DNA of 27,706 nt from CAYOHP01 sp964403795 [NCBI: uncultured bacterium] (GTDB lineage Bacteria; Muiribacteriota; UBA6191; CAZXTJ01): NCBI GenBank assembly GCA_964403795.1, contig CAYOHP010000089.1:1-27706 (forward strand), written 5' to 3'. The translations under genes and the position numbers were made by a program. Positions 1 to 7,277 of this stretch are shown in pieces. The first letter of the stretch is position 1. Every line of letters starts with the position of its first letter. The notes beneath the pieces were generated by a model. The model worked only from the letters and a program-made list of their open reading frames with translations. It ran no database searches and was not told where the DNA came from.

Positions 1-1379
1 TCCGCTACGGGCGGAACCTGGCCGCCGGTCACGGGGCGGTGATGAACCCCGGCGAGTGGGTCGAGGGTTCGAGCTCGCCGCTCTGGGTGCTGGTGTCGGC
101 GCTGGTGCACCGGGTGGCGACCGGGCCGGTGACGGTGCTCTGGGGCCTGGGCCTGGCGGCCGGGCTGGCGACCCTCGGGGTGCTGGGGGCGGCCGCCGAG
201 CGGCTGGGAGCGGGGCGGCGGGCCGGGTTGGTGGGCGGGCTCCTGGCCGCGGTCCATGCGGGATGGCTGGCCTGGACCGGGTCGGGGATGGAGACCGGTC
301 TCTACGGGCTCGCCGGCACCCTGCTCGTGGTGGCGGTGGCGACGGCCGAAGGTCCGGGAGGCGCGGCGCTGGCCGGGATTGCCGGTGGGGTGCTGGCCTG
401 GACCCGGCCCGAGGGCCCGGGGGTGGCGCTCCTGGTGCTCTTCGCCGGGCTCGCCCCGGGCCGCCTGCGAAGGGTGGCGATGGGAGTGACGCTCGGGTTC
501 GTGGCGGGGCTCCTGGCGCTCCGGTACGGGCTCTACGGGGAGCTCTTGCCGAACACCTTCCACGCCAAGGTCCCGGGCGGGCCCTCGGCGCTCCGGCGGG
601 GCCTGGGGTACCTGGCGACCGCCCTCTGGCAGACGGGCTTCGGCCTGGTGCCGCTGCTGGCCCTGGACGGTTGGCGTCGGGGCGGGGCCTCGGACCCGGC
701 CCGCCGGGCGGCAGCGGCCTTCGTGCTCGGCCTGGCGGGACTGGCGGTCCTGTTCGGCGGCGACCACTTCCCCGGGGACCGGTTCCTGGTGCCGGCGATC
801 CCGGTGCTCTGCCTGCTGGCGGCGACCAGCCCGCTCTTGGCCGGGGAACGCCGGGACCTCCTGGAGGTGGGCCTGGTGGTGGCGATGGCCGCGCCCGGGC
901 TGGCGACCGGGCTCCTGGACCGGCTGGCCGACCTCCACGCCGAGAGCCGGACCTACGAAGCGCTCGGCCGGCTGCTGGCGAGGGAGTTCCCGCCGGGGAC
1001 CTTCCTGGCCGTGGACGCGGCCGGAGCCATTCCCTACTACTCGGGCTTCCGCACCCTCGACATGGTGGGGCTGCTGGACCGGCACCTGGCCCGCTCCGGG
1101 TGGGACCCCGAGGTGATGCCGGGCCACCAGCGCGGGGACCCGGACTACGTCCTGGGGAGGCGGCCCGATCTGGTGATCCCGGGCCCCGTGCGGTGGCCCG
1201 AGGGGCTGGAGGGCGATCCCCGGGACCGCTTCGCCTATACGGATCTGGTGCCGCGGGAGTGGGCCTTCCGCTCGATCCGGGGGATGTGGAAGGACCCTCG
1301 CTTCCTGGCCGGCTGGGAAGCCCGCCCCCTGGAGCTGGCGGGAGAGCGGCGGTACCTGGCCTTCGTGGCCCGGAGGTAG
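1..1379 (+). CDS. GT-C-type membrane glycosyltransferase paralog, 5' truncated
   Basis: The gene is open at the left edge; its frame starts at base 3 and reads in to a TAG at 1377-1379. The visible part begins RYGRNLAAGHG, followed by MNPGEWVEG and SPLW. This is the signature that follows the catalytic Asp pair in AftB/ArnT-like polyprenyl-phosphate-sugar transferases of the GT-C fold. Many hydrophobic segments follow, then GELLPNTFHAKVP (about residues 180-192 of the visible protein) and a C-terminal soluble-looking part with AAGAIPYYSGF and GHQRGDPDYVLGRRP. Family knowledge suggests an integral inner-membrane enzyme that moves a sugar from a lipid carrier onto an envelope glycan or protein on the periplasmic side. 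The sugar and acceptor cannot be told. It lies 36 bp upstream of a full-length paralog in the same direction. The catalytic Asp pair falls outside the window. Confidence 0.8.
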   Translation, partial: RYGRNLAAGHGAVMNPGEWVEGSSSPLWVLVSALVHRVATGPVTVLWGLGLAAGLATLGVLGAAAERLGAGRRAGLVGGLLAAVHAGWLAWTGSGMETGLYGLAGTLLVVAVATAEGPGGAALAGIAGGVLAWTRPEGPGVALLVLFAGLAPGRLRRVAMGVTLGFVAGLLALRYGLYGELLPNTFHAKVPGGPSALRRGLGYLATALWQTGFGLVPLLALDGWRRGGASDPARRAAAAFVLGLAGLAVLFGGDHFPGDRFLVPAIPVLCLLAATSPLLAGERRDLLEVGLVVAMAAPGLATGLLDRLADLHAESRTYEALGRLLAREFPPGTFLAVDAAGAIPYYSGFRTLDMVGLLDRHLARSGWDPEVMPGHQRGDPDYVLGRRPDLVIPGPVRWPEGLEGDPRDRFAYTDLVPREWAFRSIRGMWKDPRFLAGWEARPLELAGERRYLAFVARR

Positions 1380-1415
1380 CGGGGGGAGCGGGCCCGGGAG
1401 GCTACGCTGCCGTCC

Positions 1416-2933
1416 ATGCACGAAGATCGCGCTCCGGATCCCGGCGAGGTCGAGATCGAGGTCGAGGTCCACGACGGGCTGCCGCTCGCCGCCCTGGCCG
1501 TGGCGGTCGGGGCGCTGGCGATGGCCCCCGACCTGCTCGACTTCCTGAACGACGACGCCTACATCACGCTCCGCTACGGGCGGAACCTGGCCGCCGGTCA
1601 CGGGGCGGTGATGAACCCCGGCGAATGGGTCGAGGGCTTCACGAGCCCGCTCTGGATGCTGGTGGCCGCCCTGCTCCACCGGGTGTCGGCGGATCCGGTG
1701 ACGGCCCTGGTGCGGGCGGGCCAGGGATGTGCCGCGGCCGGCCTGGTGCTGACGGCGCTGGCGGGGCGCCGCTGGTTCGGGTTGGGGACCCGTTCGGCGA
1801 GCCTGGCGGCCACCCTGCTGCTGGCGCACGCCGGGTTCGTGGCCTGGGGATCCTCCGGGATGGAGACCGCGGCCGCGGCGCTCTCCACCCTGGCGCTGGC
1901 CGTGGCGGTCACCGTCGCCGGGACCGTTGCGGGAGGCGTGGGCGCGGGGCTGGCCGCCTTCCTCCTGGTGCTGCTCCGGCCCGAGGGAATGCTGGTCGGT
2001 CCGGTGGCGCTGGGGCTCGGGATCCGGGATCGCCGGGTGGCGACGGCCGGGCTCTCGACCTTCGGCTGCCTGGTGGCGCTCGGCCTGGCGCTCCGCTACC
2101 GGTGCTACGGGGAGCTCCTGCCGAACACCTTCCATGCCAAGGTGCCGCTCTCGCCCGATCAGCTGGTGGCTGGGCTCGGGTACCTGGCGGGAGCCGTGCT
2201 GGCGGCGGGCCTCGGGCTCCTCGCATGGCTGGCGGTGAAGGGCGGCCGGGGCGCCCGGAGCCTCGGGGTGGTGCTCGGCGCGGGGCTCTTCGCGGTGGCC
2301 CTGGAGGGCGGCGACATCTTCCCGCTGGATCGTTTCGCGGTGCCGCTCTTGCCGCTCCTGGTGCTGCTCTCGGTCCGGGGCCTGGACCGCCTCGACCTGG
2401 CGAGACCGAGGCGCATCCTCGCCGAGGTGGGACTGGTGGCGGCGGTCTTCCTGGGCACCACCTGGCCGCCCCGCCTCGAGGACGCCCTGGCGCTCCGGCG
2501 CGGCACCGAGGTCTACGAGGCGATCGGGCGCCGGCTCGCCGAGCTGGAGCCGCCCGGGTCGCTGGTGGCGGTGCACGCCGCCGGGGCCATCCCCTACCTG
2601 ACCGGGTTCCCGACGCTCGACACGGTCGGGCTCACCGATCGCCACATCGCCCGGCGCCCGCGGGATCCCAGCGTGCTGGCAGGACACCAGCGCGGCGATC
2701 CCGACTACGTGCTGGGGCGGAGGCCGCTCCTGGTGGTACCCGGCCCCATCCAGCTCGAGGAGGGCGGCAACCCCGACATGCGGGACCGACCCTACGAGGC
2801 GATCGTGCCCCGGGCGCGGGCCTTCCCCAGCGAGCGCGGCATCTGGCAGCGGCGGGAGTTCGTGGAAGGCTGGGAGGCCAGGGCCCTGCTGCTGGCGGAC
2901 GGCCGGAGGGTGCTCTACTTCCGGCGCAGGTAG
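1416..2933 (+). CDS. GT-C-type membrane glycosyltransferase (AftB/ArnT-like), full length
   Basis: This 505-residue protein starts at ATG with an acidic cytoplasmic tail (EVEIEVEV, residues 11-18) and a first membrane segment at about residues 24-41. Next come the NDDAYITLRYGRN motif (Asp46-Asp47 is the expected catalytic pair in the first periplasmic loop), MNPGEWVEGFTSPLW and many hydrophobic helices. GELLPNTFHAKVP and a C-terminal periplasmic region with AAGAIPYLTGF complete the family pattern. The likely role is transfer of a sugar from a polyprenyl-phosphate donor to an envelope glycan. The nearest SD-like run (GGGAGG) sits about 13 bases before the ATG, which is long, so the start is slightly uncertain, but no other in-frame start before the DD motif looks better. 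It is collinear with the truncated gene upstream and probably co-transcribed with it. Confidence 0.82.
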   Translation: MHEDRAPDPGEVEIEVEVHDGLPLAALAVAVGALAMAPDLLDFLNDDAYITLRYGRNLAAGHGAVMNPGEWVEGFTSPLWMLVAALLHRVSADPVTALVRAGQGCAAAGLVLTALAGRRWFGLGTRSASLAATLLLAHAGFVAWGSSGMETAAAALSTLALAVAVTVAGTVAGGVGAGLAAFLLVLLRPEGMLVGPVALGLGIRDRRVATAGLSTFGCLVALGLALRYRCYGELLPNTFHAKVPLSPDQLVAGLGYLAGAVLAAGLGLLAWLAVKGGRGARSLGVVLGAGLFAVALEGGDIFPLDRFAVPLLPLLVLLSVRGLDRLDLARPRRILAEVGLVAAVFLGTTWPPRLEDALALRRGTEVYEAIGRRLAELEPPGSLVAVHAAGAIPYLTGFPTLDTVGLTDRHIARRPRDPSVLAGHQRGDPDYVLGRRPLLVVPGPIQLEEGGNPDMRDRPYEAIVPRARAFPSERGIWQRREFVEGWEARALLLADGRRVLYFRRR

Positions 2934-2949
2934 GCCGGGCGCAGCCGGA

Positions 2950-3026
2950 GCGCCGAGGGTTCACCCCGAGGGAGCAGCGGAGGCGGAGCCCGCCGCGAGC
3001 GAGCCCCTTGCGGGCGAGCTGCAGAC
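2950..3026. repeat. ~77-nt interspersed intergenic repeat, copy A
   Basis: This segment matches 7198-7275. The last 32 bases (2995-3026) are identical to 7244-7275, and GGGTTCACCCC plus GGGAGCAGCG are shared in the first half. The core contains GCCC-CTTGC-GGGC, a small potential hairpin. It fills most of the gap between two converging genes and ends 11 bases from the stop codon of the minus-strand PorV-like gene. It may be a REP-like or 3'-UTR element; no transposase or terminal repeats are visible. Confidence 0.7.
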
Positions 3027-3037
3027 CGAACAGGCGC

Positions 3038-3979
3038 CTAGAACCGCTTGGAGAGGCTCAGGCGCTGGACGTCGCCGAGGTCGTTGGCGGCGAAGGCGTA
3101 GTCGAACTCCAGGTCCTTGAAGCGGAGGCTGGCGCCGGCCGTGGGATCGCCGTCGTCGGCGCCCAGGCGCAGGGCGTACTTCTTGGCGAACCACTTCTCG
3201 GCGCCCACCTTGACGACGCCGTCGGAGGCGCCGGTCTTGGCGAGGTCGAGGCTCAGGCTCAGGCCTTCCTGGGGCCGGAAGGCGACCCCCACCGAAGTGG
3301 TGGCCGAGACGTCGTGGCGGACCTTGGAGCCGCCCGACCACTGGAGGCTCTCGGCCAGGTCCCTCACGGCCAGGCCGAAAGCCAGTCGGTTCGAGTACTC
3401 GTAGAGGAGTCCGAGGTCGAGTCCGAAGCCGTTGGCGCTGGCGTCGAAGAGCTCCTGACGCAGGTAACGGAGGTTGCCGCCGACCCGGAGCCCCTGGCGC
3501 AGCTCGCGGCTGTAGCCGACCGAGACGTTCTCCTCGACGTCGTCGAAGAGCGAGAAGATGCGGACCGGGGCGTTGCCGGTCACCCCGTCGCCGTCGACCT
3601 CGATGGGATTGCCCGACACGTCCACCCGGGTCTCGGGGATGGCGGTGACCGCGAAGCGGGTGTAGGACACGCCCCAGGCGCTGCGCTCGTCGATGGGGGC
3701 CGCGAAGGTCATGTAGTTCAGGCTGCGGTCGAGGTTCAGGTTGGCATGCATGGCCGCCACCTCGTTCTGGGAGAGGCGGGAGAGGGCGGCGGGATTCCAG
3801 TAGGTGGCGGTGGCGTCGGCGATCGAGGCGGTGACCGCGCCGCCGCCTCCGATGGCCCGGGCTCCCACGCCGAGCTGCCGGTAGGCGGCCGCCCCGCCGT
3901 CGGAGTCGCCGGCGAAGAGGCGCGACCCGGCGATGAGTCCGAGGAGAAGCGTCCTCGTCCTGGCGAGGGTTCTGGCCAC
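3038..3979 (-). CDS. PorV/PorQ (UPF0164)-like outer-membrane beta-barrel protein
   Basis: This is a 313-residue protein. The start chosen is the GTG at 3977-3979, preceded by GGGACGG, because it gives a clean signal peptide (ARTLARTRT, then LLLGLIAGSRLFA, cleavage near residue 24). The motif GVGARAIGGGGAVTAS, then DATATYWNPAAL (residues 38-66), is the N-terminal hallmark of the PorV/PorQ/OmpP1-FadL-like barrels. Alternating hydrophobic strands follow, and the C-terminus is DYAFAANDLGD...LSLSKRF, with the terminal Phe expected of a BAM-assembled outer-membrane barrel. In Bacteroidota PorV is a type IX secretion component, but no other T9SS gene is visible here, so a general barrel role is safer. 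The open frame extends upstream to 4429, but that extension has no signal peptide logic and runs over an intergenic hairpin region. Confidence 0.8.
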   Translation of the reverse strand: MARTLARTRTLLLGLIAGSRLFAGDSDGGAAAYRQLGVGARAIGGGGAVTASIADATATYWNPAALSRLSQNEVAAMHANLNLDRSLNYMTFAAPIDERSAWGVSYTRFAVTAIPETRVDVSGNPIEVDGDGVTGNAPVRIFSLFDDVEENVSVGYSRELRQGLRVGGNLRYLRQELFDASANGFGLDLGLLYEYSNRLAFGLAVRDLAESLQWSGGSKVRHDVSATTSVGVAFRPQEGLSLSLDLAKTGASDGVVKVGAEKWFAKKYALRLGADDGDPTAGASLRFKDLEFDYAFAANDLGDVQRLSLSKRF

Positions 3980-4002
3980 GGCACCGTCCCTTGTTCGTCC
4001 TC

Positions 4003-4040
4003 GGGGCCCTCGGGCCCCCGTCGGGACCCGGCCGGGTCCC
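4003..4040 (-). promoter_or_regulatory. Two consecutive palindromes in the leader of the PorV-like gene
   Basis: GGGGCCC-TC-GGGCCCC (4003-4018) is followed by GGGACCCGGCCGGGTCCC (4023-4040), a perfect 18-bp palindrome. On the minus-strand transcript both would lie 24-61 bases upstream of the GTG start. They could form leader stem-loops or a protein operator. GC richness makes some hairpins likely by chance. Confidence 0.45.
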
Positions 4041-4128
4041 TGGAGGTTCGCGGGTATCGGTGCATGCACACCGAAACTCCATGGCTTGCATCGGACAATT
4101 GGGGCGGGGACCTGAGCCCCCGGGGTGT

Positions 4129-4155
4129 GGAAACCCGCATACCAAAAGGGTTTCC
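4129..4155. promoter_or_regulatory. 8-bp inverted repeat with 11-nt spacer
   Basis: GGAAACCC (4129-4136) and GGGTTTCC (4148-4155) are perfect complements around GCATACCAAAA. This is the most A/T-rich patch of the divergent region, so an operator for a dimeric regulator or a promoter-proximal hairpin is plausible. No U-run follows in either direction, which argues against an intrinsic terminator. Confidence 0.45.
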
Positions 4156-4295
4156 GGCCTCCGGAACATGTCCTGTCCGCGGCCATGGCGGGCTCATAGC
4201 GCGGGGATGCCCGCATGGCGGGGAGAGGCCGCGGCAGGGGATTTTCGTGGCCGGGATGTACGCTGGCCGGGCCCGACTTGACCCGGAGGTGGACC

Positions 4296-5603
4296 ATGGG
4301 CTGCTCCCGCAAGGCTCTACGGAGGAAGGCCGGGAGCCTGGGTCCCGGCTGGCTGGCACTGACCCTCGGCCTGGTGGCGGTGTCCGGGAGCGGGGCCCAG
4401 GTCGCCTCCGACACCCGGGATTCCGCCACCGCACCGACCGCACCGGGAGCGACCCAACCCGCGGCGCCCGGGAAGGGCGAACTGGTGGCCGACGGGCTGG
4501 GCGGCTGGGTCCGCTCGGACGGGGGACCGGTACCCCAGGAGGGAGGCGAGGACGTCCCCGAACTCCCCGACCGGCCGCCGCCGTCCCGGCCGGAGCCCGA
4601 CCGGCCCCCGGTGCGGCCCGCTCCCCCCGATCCCTACGCCGAGAGCCGGGCCCGGATCCAGGGAGGGTTCCTGCCCTCGACCCTGATGGCCGCCGAGACC
4701 ATGGAGGAGCTGGAGCCGGCGCTGGGATTCCTGGAGGGGCTCGACCCCGCCATCGCCCACCGCTACGCAGTCCCGATCGCCATCGCCATGCAGAGGCTCA
4801 AGGGCTTCGCCCTGGCCCGCAAGGTCGCCGGCGACGCGGCAGGCGGAGCCTCGCTGGCCGGCCGGGCCGCCAAGCTGGCGGAGCTCAAGCAGAAGTCGGT
4901 GGCCGAGACCGAGAAGCTCTACGCCGAGTACGCAGCCGCCATCGAGAAGGCCAAGGCGAGCGGCGGGGCCGAGGCGGACGCCGCCCTGAAGAAGGCCGAG
5001 GAGGCGCTCCACCGGAGGACCGTGAAGGCCGCGGAACAGGCGCGCCTCAGGGCCGGCGGGGTGGTGGCGGGATCGGTCGCGGCCAGGGAGGAACGTCGCC
5101 TGGCGGCCCGCCGCGAAGAGGAGGCCCGACGCCGCCCCCCTGGCGCCGGGAAGCCCAAGCCGGGGAAACCCGGGGGCAAGCCGCCCCCCGGGACCGAGCC
5201 TGGGACCCCACCCGGGAAGCCCGGGAAACCCGCCAAGCCTGGGACGCCGAGCGAGCCGACGGAGGAACCCGGTGAGCCCGAGGAACCCGGTGAGCCCGGA
5301 AGTCCTCCGGGAACCCCGGGAGGGCCGCCGGGATCGCCTCCTGGGGCCGACCCCGGGGAGCCCGGGGAACCCGGCGAACCGGCGGATCCTCCCGCCGACC
5401 CTCCCGGACCGCCCTCACCCCCGGGCCAGCCAGGACCCCCGGGACCACCGGGCCCGGGCGGACCGGGCACGCCACCGGGCGGCTCGCCGACACCGGCACC
5501 CGGCACCCCGCCTTCGGGCGGACCGATCCCCCTGCCCTCGCCCCCCGACGACGGCTCGGCGGGGAACTCGCCCCCGACTACGGGCGGAGGATCGGCACGG
5601 TGA
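4296..5603 (+). CDS. Secreted protein with helical core and collagen-like Pro/Gly tail
   Basis: The start is the ATG at 4296, which has GGAGGTGG five bases upstream; a longer open frame from 4215 lacks this. The 435-residue product has a basic N-terminus (SRKALRRK) and a hydrophobic stretch (about 18-32) ending GSGAQ, consistent with Sec export. Residues 80-114 are proline/acid-rich. Residues 115-285 are predicted helical and charged (AKLAELKQKSVAETEKLYA, later REERRLAARREEEARRR), probably coiled coil. Residues 286-435 are low complexity with runs of G-x-P or P-G triplets such as GEPGEPGEPADP and GQPGPPGPPGPGGPG, resembling collagen. It belongs to no family I recognise. A structural or matrix/stalk role is a guess. 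Its 3' end overlaps that of the convergent lipoprotein gene by 26 bp. Confidence 0.8.
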   Translation: MGCSRKALRRKAGSLGPGWLALTLGLVAVSGSGAQVASDTRDSATAPTAPGATQPAAPGKGELVADGLGGWVRSDGGPVPQEGGEDVPELPDRPPPSRPEPDRPPVRPAPPDPYAESRARIQGGFLPSTLMAAETMEELEPALGFLEGLDPAIAHRYAVPIAIAMQRLKGFALARKVAGDAAGGASLAGRAAKLAELKQKSVAETEKLYAEYAAAIEKAKASGGAEADAALKKAEEALHRRTVKAAEQARLRAGGVVAGSVAAREERRLAARREEEARRRPPGAGKPKPGKPGGKPPPGTEPGTPPGKPGKPAKPGTPSEPTEEPGEPEEPGEPGSPPGTPGGPPGSPPGADPGEPGEPGEPADPPADPPGPPSPPGQPGPPGPPGPGGPGTPPGGSPTPAPGTPPSGGPIPLPSPPDDGSAGNSPPTTGGGSAR

Positions 5604-6960
5604 AGCTGGGGTTGGGCGAACCGTCCGAGGTCGGGCTGATGGTGCGGGTGGCCTGCTCCTGCACCCCGGGGAAGCCCCCGGGGCCGGCGATCGTGGGGTT
5701 GAAGAACGAGGCGATCAGGGTGAGCTGGAGCGGTCCGGTTCCCTGGGCGGTGGCGGGCACATCCGGGATCGTGTAGGTGCCGTTGATGATGTTGGCCACC
5801 TGACCGGTCTCGAGCACCGTCACGATGTCCGGGATCCCCGAGAGCGAGAGCTGGTTGGGCGCCCCGCCGGCCGAGTCGACCACCGTCCCCACCAGGTCCA
5901 CGGTGACCGGCTGCATCACCACCGGGCTGGTCAGCTGGCGGGTGCCGAAGGAGAGCGGCGCCACCACGTTGGAGACCACCGTCGGCTGGAGGTTCCGGGC
6001 CGAGAAATTCAGGTTGAACTGGCGGGTGAGCACCGAGTTCGAAGCCGGGACCACGATCGAGAAGAACCCGTTGTCGTTGACCACCGAGCCGCCGTTGATC
6101 CCGGAGTCGGTGTTCGAGAAGACCACCGGCACGTTGTCGACCGTCACCGTGATGAAGGATCGGCTGTAGAGGGTCTCGAACTGGGAGATCCGGATGAAGC
6201 CCGTGATCCGGGCCTGGTTGGGGACGATCTGGACGGTCAGGGTCACCGTCTCGTTGGCGATGGGGCGGACCAGGGGCGGGTTGATGCTGCCGCTGTCGTA
6301 GCCATCGGCCGAGACCAGGAGGACCCGGGTCGGGGGGAGCTCACCGGCACCGTCGCCGCCGCTCGAGGCCCGCACCGGGACCGAGAGGGTGTAGACGCCG
6401 TTGGCGCCCCCGTTGGAAGTGGTGGCGGCCCCGATCGAGAGCGTGGCGTTGGTGACCGGTTCGCCCGAGATGGCATCCACCAGGGTGATCACGATGGTGG
6501 AGTCGCCCTCGTCGGGGAGCTTCGCCAGGGTGATGTCCGGGGCCACGGAGGTCCCGTTGGGCTCCACGAAGATCCGCACGATCGAGTCGATGGTGGTCCG
6601 GTTCACGGTGGCGCCCTGGGCCGAGTCGATGGTCTGGTAGCCCCTGCGGGAGAAGCCCAGCCGGTACTGGCCGGCGGGCATGTTGGGCAGCACGAAGTCG
6701 CCGTTGGCGTCGGTGGTGGTGGTCCGGACCACCTGGGGCAGGTCGGTGGTCCGCTCCGCGACCACCGTGACCCCGGTCAGGGGGGTCGGGGTGGTGCTGC
6801 CGCCGGAGGCGTTCCCGAAGACCCGGCCGACGATGGTCCCATCCTCGACGCCTTCGGACCCGCCGCATCCCGAGAGGCTCACCGTCCCGGTGAGGATCGC
6901 CAGCACCAGGACGCGCACCAGGATCGGCAGCCCCCGGCTCATCCGGCTTCGCGCTTCCAT
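5578..6960 (-). CDS. Lipoprotein with carboxypeptidase-regulatory-like domains (paralog 1)
   Basis: This is a 460-residue protein. The ATG at 6958-6960 has GGAAGGG seven bases upstream on the minus strand, so the longer frame to 7077 was rejected. The signal peptide ends in the lipobox LSGC (Cys32) followed by GGSEG. Residues 40-130 read DGTIVGRVFGN, later LTGVTVVAER, DANGDFVLPNMPAGQYRLG: the G-x-V...PL-x-x-V-x-V...T-D-x-x-G-x-F...P-G-x-Y pattern of the CarboxypepD_reg / CNA-B-like beta-sandwich. A second similar unit starts near GEPVTNATLSIG. It should be a lipid-anchored binding or structural protein in the envelope; no catalytic residues are visible. It is closely related to the gene at 7278-8642, which lies upstream on the same strand across a 317-bp gap. 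Confidence 0.82.
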   Translation of the reverse strand: MEARSRMSRGLPILVRVLVLAILTGTVSLSGCGGSEGVEDGTIVGRVFGNASGGSTTPTPLTGVTVVAERTTDLPQVVRTTTTDANGDFVLPNMPAGQYRLGFSRRGYQTIDSAQGATVNRTTIDSIVRIFVEPNGTSVAPDITLAKLPDEGDSTIVITLVDAISGEPVTNATLSIGAATTSNGGANGVYTLSVPVRASSGGDGAGELPPTRVLLVSADGYDSGSINPPLVRPIANETVTLTVQIVPNQARITGFIRISQFETLYSRSFITVTVDNVPVVFSNTDSGINGGSVVNDNGFFSIVVPASNSVLTRQFNLNFSARNLQPTVVSNVVAPLSFGTRQLTSPVVMQPVTVDLVGTVVDSAGGAPNQLSLSGIPDIVTVLETGQVANIINGTYTIPDVPATAQGTGPLQLTLIASFFNPTIAGPGGFPGVQEQATRTISPTSDGSPNPSFTVPILRP

Positions 6961-7150
6961 CGCAGTACCCTTCCGATCCGCGGTCGCCGCAGGGCGCCGC
7001 ACCATGAGGCTGGTTTCGCCTTCGGTGCAGGCTTCGGCGAGGGGTCGGGAGGGGCTTAGGCAGCGGGCCCGACACAACCGGGCGAGGAGCCCGGGTGATC
7101 GGTACCGGTCGGGACCGGAGGCGGCTCGGGGAGCCGGATCGGAATTCTAC

Positions 7151-7175
7151 GAGCCCCTTGCGGGCGAGCCGCCAG
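7151..7175. repeat. Partial copy of the interspersed repeat, copy C
   Basis: GAGCCCCTTGCGGGCGAGC (7151-7169) is identical to the core of copies A and B. The flanks then diverge (GCCAGG). It sits about 45 bp from the start of copy B in the same orientation, suggesting a decayed tandem unit. Confidence 0.6.
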
Positions 7176-7197
7176 GGATCCAGCGATCCGAGCCGGT

Positions 7198-7275
7198 GCG
7201 CCCCGGGTTCACCCCGGGGGAGCAGCGCCGGTTCGGATCGCACGCGAGCGAGCCCCTTGCGGGCGAGCTGCAGAC
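7198..7275. repeat. ~77-nt interspersed intergenic repeat, copy B
   Basis: This copy matches 2950-3026 in the same orientation, with a 32-base identical block at 7244-7275. It ends two bases from the TGA of the minus-strand lipoprotein gene (7278-7280). As with copy A, the minus-strand transcript would run from the stop codon straight into the repeat. The middle part differs between copies, so it is not a very recent duplication. Confidence 0.7.
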
Positions 7276-7277
7276 AT

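Larger units (their letters stand above)
3980..4295. other. Divergent intergenic region, 316 bp, rich in hairpins
   Basis: This region separates the minus-strand PorV-like gene from the plus-strand collagen-like gene, so it should carry both promoters and both leaders. I found no convincing -35/-10 pair. It holds several strong inverted repeats (listed separately) and an A/T-richer patch around 4136-4155 in otherwise extremely GC-rich sequence. GGGATGCCCGCATGG (4204-4218) resembles 17332-17345 upstream of the other plus-strand barrel gene. Confidence 0.6.
6961..7277. other. Intergenic region, 317 bp, with repeat copies
   Basis: This lies between two minus-strand lipoprotein paralogs. It holds one full (7198-7275) and one partial (7151-7175) copy of the interspersed repeat, a small CGGCT-CGGGG-AGCCG hairpin (7122-7136), and TTGTGTCGGGCC on the minus strand near 7068. 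The last element resembles TTGTGTCCGGCC about 50 bases upstream of the neighbouring paralog. No open frame here looks like a gene. Confidence 0.6.

Noticed and set aside
3038-3979. Type IX secretion locus
   Set aside because: The PorV/PorQ-like barrel is the only related gene; no SprA/SprT/PorX-like or CTD-bearing proteins are present, so a T9SS claim is not supported.
56-5275. A 1739-codon plus-strand open frame
   Set aside because: It runs across two glycosyltransferase genes in another frame, crosses the antisense PorV-like gene, and reads as Gly/Arg/Pro-rich low complexity. It is a GC-driven shadow.
5272-7059. A 595-codon plus-strand open frame opposite lipoprotein paralog 1
   Set aside because: It is His/Arg/Gly-rich without domain features; the minus strand has a lipobox and SD.
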